This document shows, one piece after another, positions 61,557 to 64,000 of a stretch of 64,000 nt of DNA. Within the stretch, counting starts at the first letter, position 1, and each line of letters opens with the position of its first letter. The stretch is taken from assembly GCF_004358445.1 (NCBI RefSeq), contig NZ_CP037951.1:979501-1043500 (forward strand). The letters are read 5' to 3'. A model generated the notes under the pieces. It was given only the letters and a program-made list of their open reading frames with translations. It was not told the DNA's origin and ran no database searches. The position numbers and the translations under genes are program-made. This stretch comes from Parashewanella tropica. GTDB lineage: Bacteria; Pseudomonadota; Gammaproteobacteria; Enterobacterales; Shewanellaceae.

Positions 61557-62303
61557 ATGAAATTAAAATTAACGGCACTTATTGCTGCTATGGCTGTTAC
61601 TGGTTTTGCTCAAGCGGACATTATTGGTGGGCAAAGCTTTGAAGGCTATATCAAAGTAGGAAAATCTGTCATTGATACCGGAAAGACTCACAAGCCTGGA
61701 TTCGCTGGAATTGGTGTTTATGGTATGGGGCTTGACGGAATTATTGATTTCAAGGGTCTGACTCAATCTTCGAACGTTGTTAACGGCTTCTATCAGCTAG
61801 TGATGGACACGCCTCCGCCAGCAGGCGCGCCAGCTGAACACACTAACTTAGGCACATTCAATTTTGCCAAAGCGGGTACTGGTGATGTCTGGTTTGGTGA
61901 ATGGGCACAAGATATGTCTGGCGCAAGTGCAAACGATGGACGTCGTGCGGTTTATTATGTCGGTGACAATAAAGGCACCACTATGCCAACTGGTGGTGTT
62001 GCTACCTACAGCGTGACAGGAATTAACCACGGTAATGCTTTAGGTGGTGATTTTACCGCTAACTTTAACAGCAATAAGTTGACAGGCACACTTACCAGCA
62101 ACTCAGGTTTTGTAACAAATCTTAGAATCAATGCTGATATTAACAGCAGCAATGCAAGTTTCTCTGGCTCAGCAATTGCTAATGGTTTAGTTACTGGTAC
62201 AACTCAAGGTCACTTTTTTGGTCAAGATGCTGCTGCATTAGCTGGTATGGCTAAATTTGGCATTCGTCATTTTGACACTGCCTTTGGCGGTAAGAAAAAA
62301 TAA
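61557..62303 (+). CDS. Hemophilin-like Slam-dependent secreted hemophore
   Basis: 248 residues with a signal peptide of about 20 (ending GFAQA) and no lipobox, so a soluble, released protein is expected. The C-terminal half (GGDFTANFNSNKLTGTLTSN, then GTTQGHFFGQDAAALAGMAKFG) is the eight-strand barrel typical of TbpB-like and hemophilin (HphA) proteins handled by Slam. The N-terminal part (SFEGYIKVGKSVIDTGK...) would hold the heme pocket. It is followed by a Slam gene and preceded by the TonB receptor, as in Acinetobacter and Haemophilus hemophilin clusters. Heme binding is inferred from family and context; ligand residues cannot be fixed here. Confidence 0.85.
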   Translation: MKLKLTALIAAMAVTGFAQADIIGGQSFEGYIKVGKSVIDTGKTHKPGFAGIGVYGMGLDGIIDFKGLTQSSNVVNGFYQLVMDTPPPAGAPAEHTNLGTFNFAKAGTGDVWFGEWAQDMSGASANDGRRAVYYVGDNKGTTMPTGGVATYSVTGINHGNALGGDFTANFNSNKLTGTLTSNSGFVTNLRINADINSSNASFSGSAIANGLVTGTTQGHFFGQDAAALAGMAKFGIRHFDTAFGGKKK

Positions 62304-62330
62304 TCAGCTTTCCCTAGGTTGATGTTATTA

Positions 62331-62595
62331 AGGGCGTGTTTATCTTTCTTGTTTATTTTTGCAGCGACAAGTTGGTTATCTTATGTAAGGCAGAGTTTGT
62401 GAAGTGTGGTTACTCCACATAAACAAACGATAACGCAGCAGAAATGACCAATTTACGCTGTCTTTGATGCTTTTGAGCACTTCCTGTTCTGTGTTGTAAT
62501 CAGCTCACTTAGGTGTCTAAGCTTCTCTGATTACGCCTTGAACAGAAAAGTGCTCAAATAGCACAAAATTTAAACCTGAAAGGTAAATACGCCCT
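62331..62595. repeat. 265-bp MITE-like element between hemophore and slam
   Basis: Terminal inverted repeats AGGGCGTGTTTATCTTTC (left) and the complement of GAAAGGTAAATACGCCCT (right) match at 16 of 18 positions. A large nested palindrome inside pairs TGAGCACTT...GTAATCAG with CTGATTAC...AAGTGCTCA. No coding frame. It separates the two genes of the secretion pair and could affect slam expression. Confidence 0.75.
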
Positions 62596-62596
62596 A

Positions 62597-62626
62597 ACAG
62601 GAGTTAGCTTTCGGGCTAGCTCCTGT
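62597..62626. terminator. Hairpin before slam
   Basis: ACAGGAG and CTCCTGT pair, with TAGC/GCTA inside, 16 bp before the slam start. There is no proper T-run, so attenuation or translation control is as likely as termination. Confidence 0.4.
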
Positions 62627-62642
62627 GCTCGTTTAAATTAAT

Positions 62643-64000
62643 ATGGAAATGCGTGCTGTGCTTCTCTTTAAGTTAGTAAAAAGAATTATTTTCGTCCCCC
62701 TTATTTCACTGCTCTCTTTTCTTATTGCTAACGCCTATGCCAATGACGAAGATACTCAGTTACGGCTTGAGCAGCAAGCTGAGCAGGGTTTACAAAAAAA
62801 AGAGCAAGCCATTTTACAAGATGAAATGGCACGAGAAGCAAGGGACTCGAAACTCACGATTAACGGTCGCACTTATCACGTAAACAATAACGTTAATGAA
62901 CTTGGTCGTGCGCTGTATTTAGCGGTACAACACAAAATGTGGCCGGCGGTAAAAGAGTTTTTACCTCGTTATCAAGCCATAGTAACTCATGACTTGATGT
63001 TAGTTTTGTATGCCGAAGGCGGATTGGCAAGACATGCTGGAAACCTCACTCAAGCTGAAAACAAATATCGCCAGCTTTTGATTTTAAAACCGGACTTTAT
63101 TCTGGCGAAATTAGAACTGGCGCGAGTGCTATTTGAAAACCATAAAAATAATGAAGCCGCAAAACAGTTTGCTGAAATAGAAAAATTCATCCCTAAATAC
63201 GACCCCAAAACCCAAGGCGTTCAAGCCACTATTGCCGCTTATAGCAAAGCCATTCGGAATCGTGACGAGTGGCATGGCTTTTTCTCATTCGGTCCCAGTT
63301 TTGATAGTAATATTAACCAAGCCTCGGGGTTGACGGATCGTGTATTAACCAGTCCATTCGTCACTCCTTCAATGGGGGTCGGGATTGAAACTAGTCTTGA
63401 AAGACGCTGGTCGTTATCAAACCACAACGGCATACAATGGCGTACTCTACTATTTGCCAGTAATTATTATGGTGAGTCTTACGTTACCCTTGTAGATCGA
63501 CGAAACAAAAAATTAAGAGATCATAGCGAGTTTAGCCAAGGGACGTACATTACCAAGTTAGGTTACAGCTACAAGGAAGCGAAAAATCAGTTGTTCATTG
63601 CCCCCTTATTTGAATTGAAATTACTGGATAAAAAAGCTTTCTTTACTTCGGTGGGATTAACCGCAGAATGGTTACGCTTTATATCGCCAACGACAATGAT
63701 GAAGCTAGAGCTTAATTATAAAAAACAGGAATTTATAAAGCCGGATTTACGACTGCAAAACGGCATAGACTTTTCCAGTTATTTCACCCTATGGAAAAGA
63801 GTTTCGGATAAGTTAACCATGTTTGGTGGTATGGATTACAGCCAAAAACGAGCGAGAGATACCAATTTTAACTCTGATAACTTTGGCTTGAGGCTTGGGC
63901 TATCGTACCCATTAACTGACGGAATTAATACAACTGTCTTTAGCTCGTTTCGCAACCAATCATTTAAAGGTTACAACGCATTTTTTAGGGATACCAGAAA
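62643..64000 (+). CDS. slam: Slam / surface lipoprotein assembly modifier (DUF560), 3' end outside window
   Basis: Open to the right edge (452 codons seen, close to the usual full length of about 480-500). The N-terminus has a hydrophobic signal (LVKRIIFVPLISLLSFLIANAYA), then a TPR-type helical domain: VNELGRALYLAVQHKMWPA, YAEGGLARHAGNLTQAENKY, then ILAKLELARVLFENHKNNEA. From about residue 210 the DUF560 barrel begins (GFFSFGPSFDSNINQASG). Slam proteins move their partner (here the hemophilin-like protein) through the outer membrane. ATG 62643 has no good ribosome site; ATG 62649 is an alternative. Separated from the hemophore gene by a MITE-like repeat. Confidence 0.92.
   Translation, partial: MEMRAVLLFKLVKRIIFVPLISLLSFLIANAYANDEDTQLRLEQQAEQGLQKKEQAILQDEMAREARDSKLTINGRTYHVNNNVNELGRALYLAVQHKMWPAVKEFLPRYQAIVTHDLMLVLYAEGGLARHAGNLTQAENKYRQLLILKPDFILAKLELARVLFENHKNNEAAKQFAEIEKFIPKYDPKTQGVQATIAAYSKAIRNRDEWHGFFSFGPSFDSNINQASGLTDRVLTSPFVTPSMGVGIETSLERRWSLSNHNGIQWRTLLFASNYYGESYVTLVDRRNKKLRDHSEFSQGTYITKLGYSYKEAKNQLFIAPLFELKLLDKKAFFTSVGLTAEWLRFISPTTMMKLELNYKKQEFIKPDLRLQNGIDFSSYFTLWKRVSDKLTMFGGMDYSQKRARDTNFNSDNFGLRLGLSYPLTDGINTTVFSSFRNQSFKGYNAFFRDTR

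Overview
The window looks like chromosomal DNA of an AT-rich marine gammaproteobacterium. PurL, TadA and the Mak-type kinase align by eye with their E. coli counterparts. The TonB-dependent maltodextrin receptor with an SLC45-type permease, the many TonB receptors and the small paralogous proteins suggest an Alteromonadales-like organism (Shewanella/Colwellia neighbourhood). Genus cannot be fixed from sequence reading alone. No transposase, integrase, intact tRNA, rRNA or CRISPR array was seen.

Layout. 1-11 kb is mostly housekeeping: the 3' part of tadA, purL, a two-frame unknown gene with an exact -1 frameshift heptamer at the overlap, a YebC/YeeN-type translation protein, three small unknown genes (two are tandem paralogs), a Lon-family protease and a 37-aa membrane peptide. 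11-21 kb is a catabolic/transport block: a lyase with a signal peptide next to a DASS transporter, then a tctC-porin-tctB-tctA-lyase operon with a divergent LysR regulator. A similar 39-40 bp element lies in front of both transcription units and suggests one regulon. 21-31 kb holds an ABC ATPase plus an ABC-2 permease/M1 peptidase fusion, a secreted subtilase, a Fur-box heme-type TonB receptor and a metallo-beta-lactamase-fold lipoprotein. 31-51 kb is a maltodextrin/starch utilisation locus: four GH13 enzymes, one GH31 enzyme, a TonB receptor, an SLC45/GPH-type permease, a LacI regulator, a ROK sugar kinase and an FG-GAP lipoprotein. Five related 14-bp sites (TGAATACGTATGTA type) precede these transcription units.

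51-55.2 kb looks like accessory DNA: an RHH/MobC-like protein, a secreted HExxHxH protein, a NERD/zinc-ribbon protein, a GNAT and small membrane proteins. It ends at an isolated 3' fragment of the tmRNA gene (ssrA) with its terminator, flanked by short direct repeats, which is the signature of an ssrA attachment site. To the right are zinc-independent ribosomal proteins L31 and L36 behind a Zur-type palindrome.

The most interesting block is 56.2-64.0 kb. A Fur box is followed by a FecI-type sigma factor, a FecR-type anti-sigma regulator, a very large STN-domain TonB receptor, a secreted hemophilin-like protein and a Slam (DUF560) outer-membrane translocator that runs off the right edge. The receptor and hemophore genes share the same promoter-like motif with the same spacing. 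I infer a Slam-dependent hemophore system under FecI/FecR cell-surface signalling, beneath Fur control.
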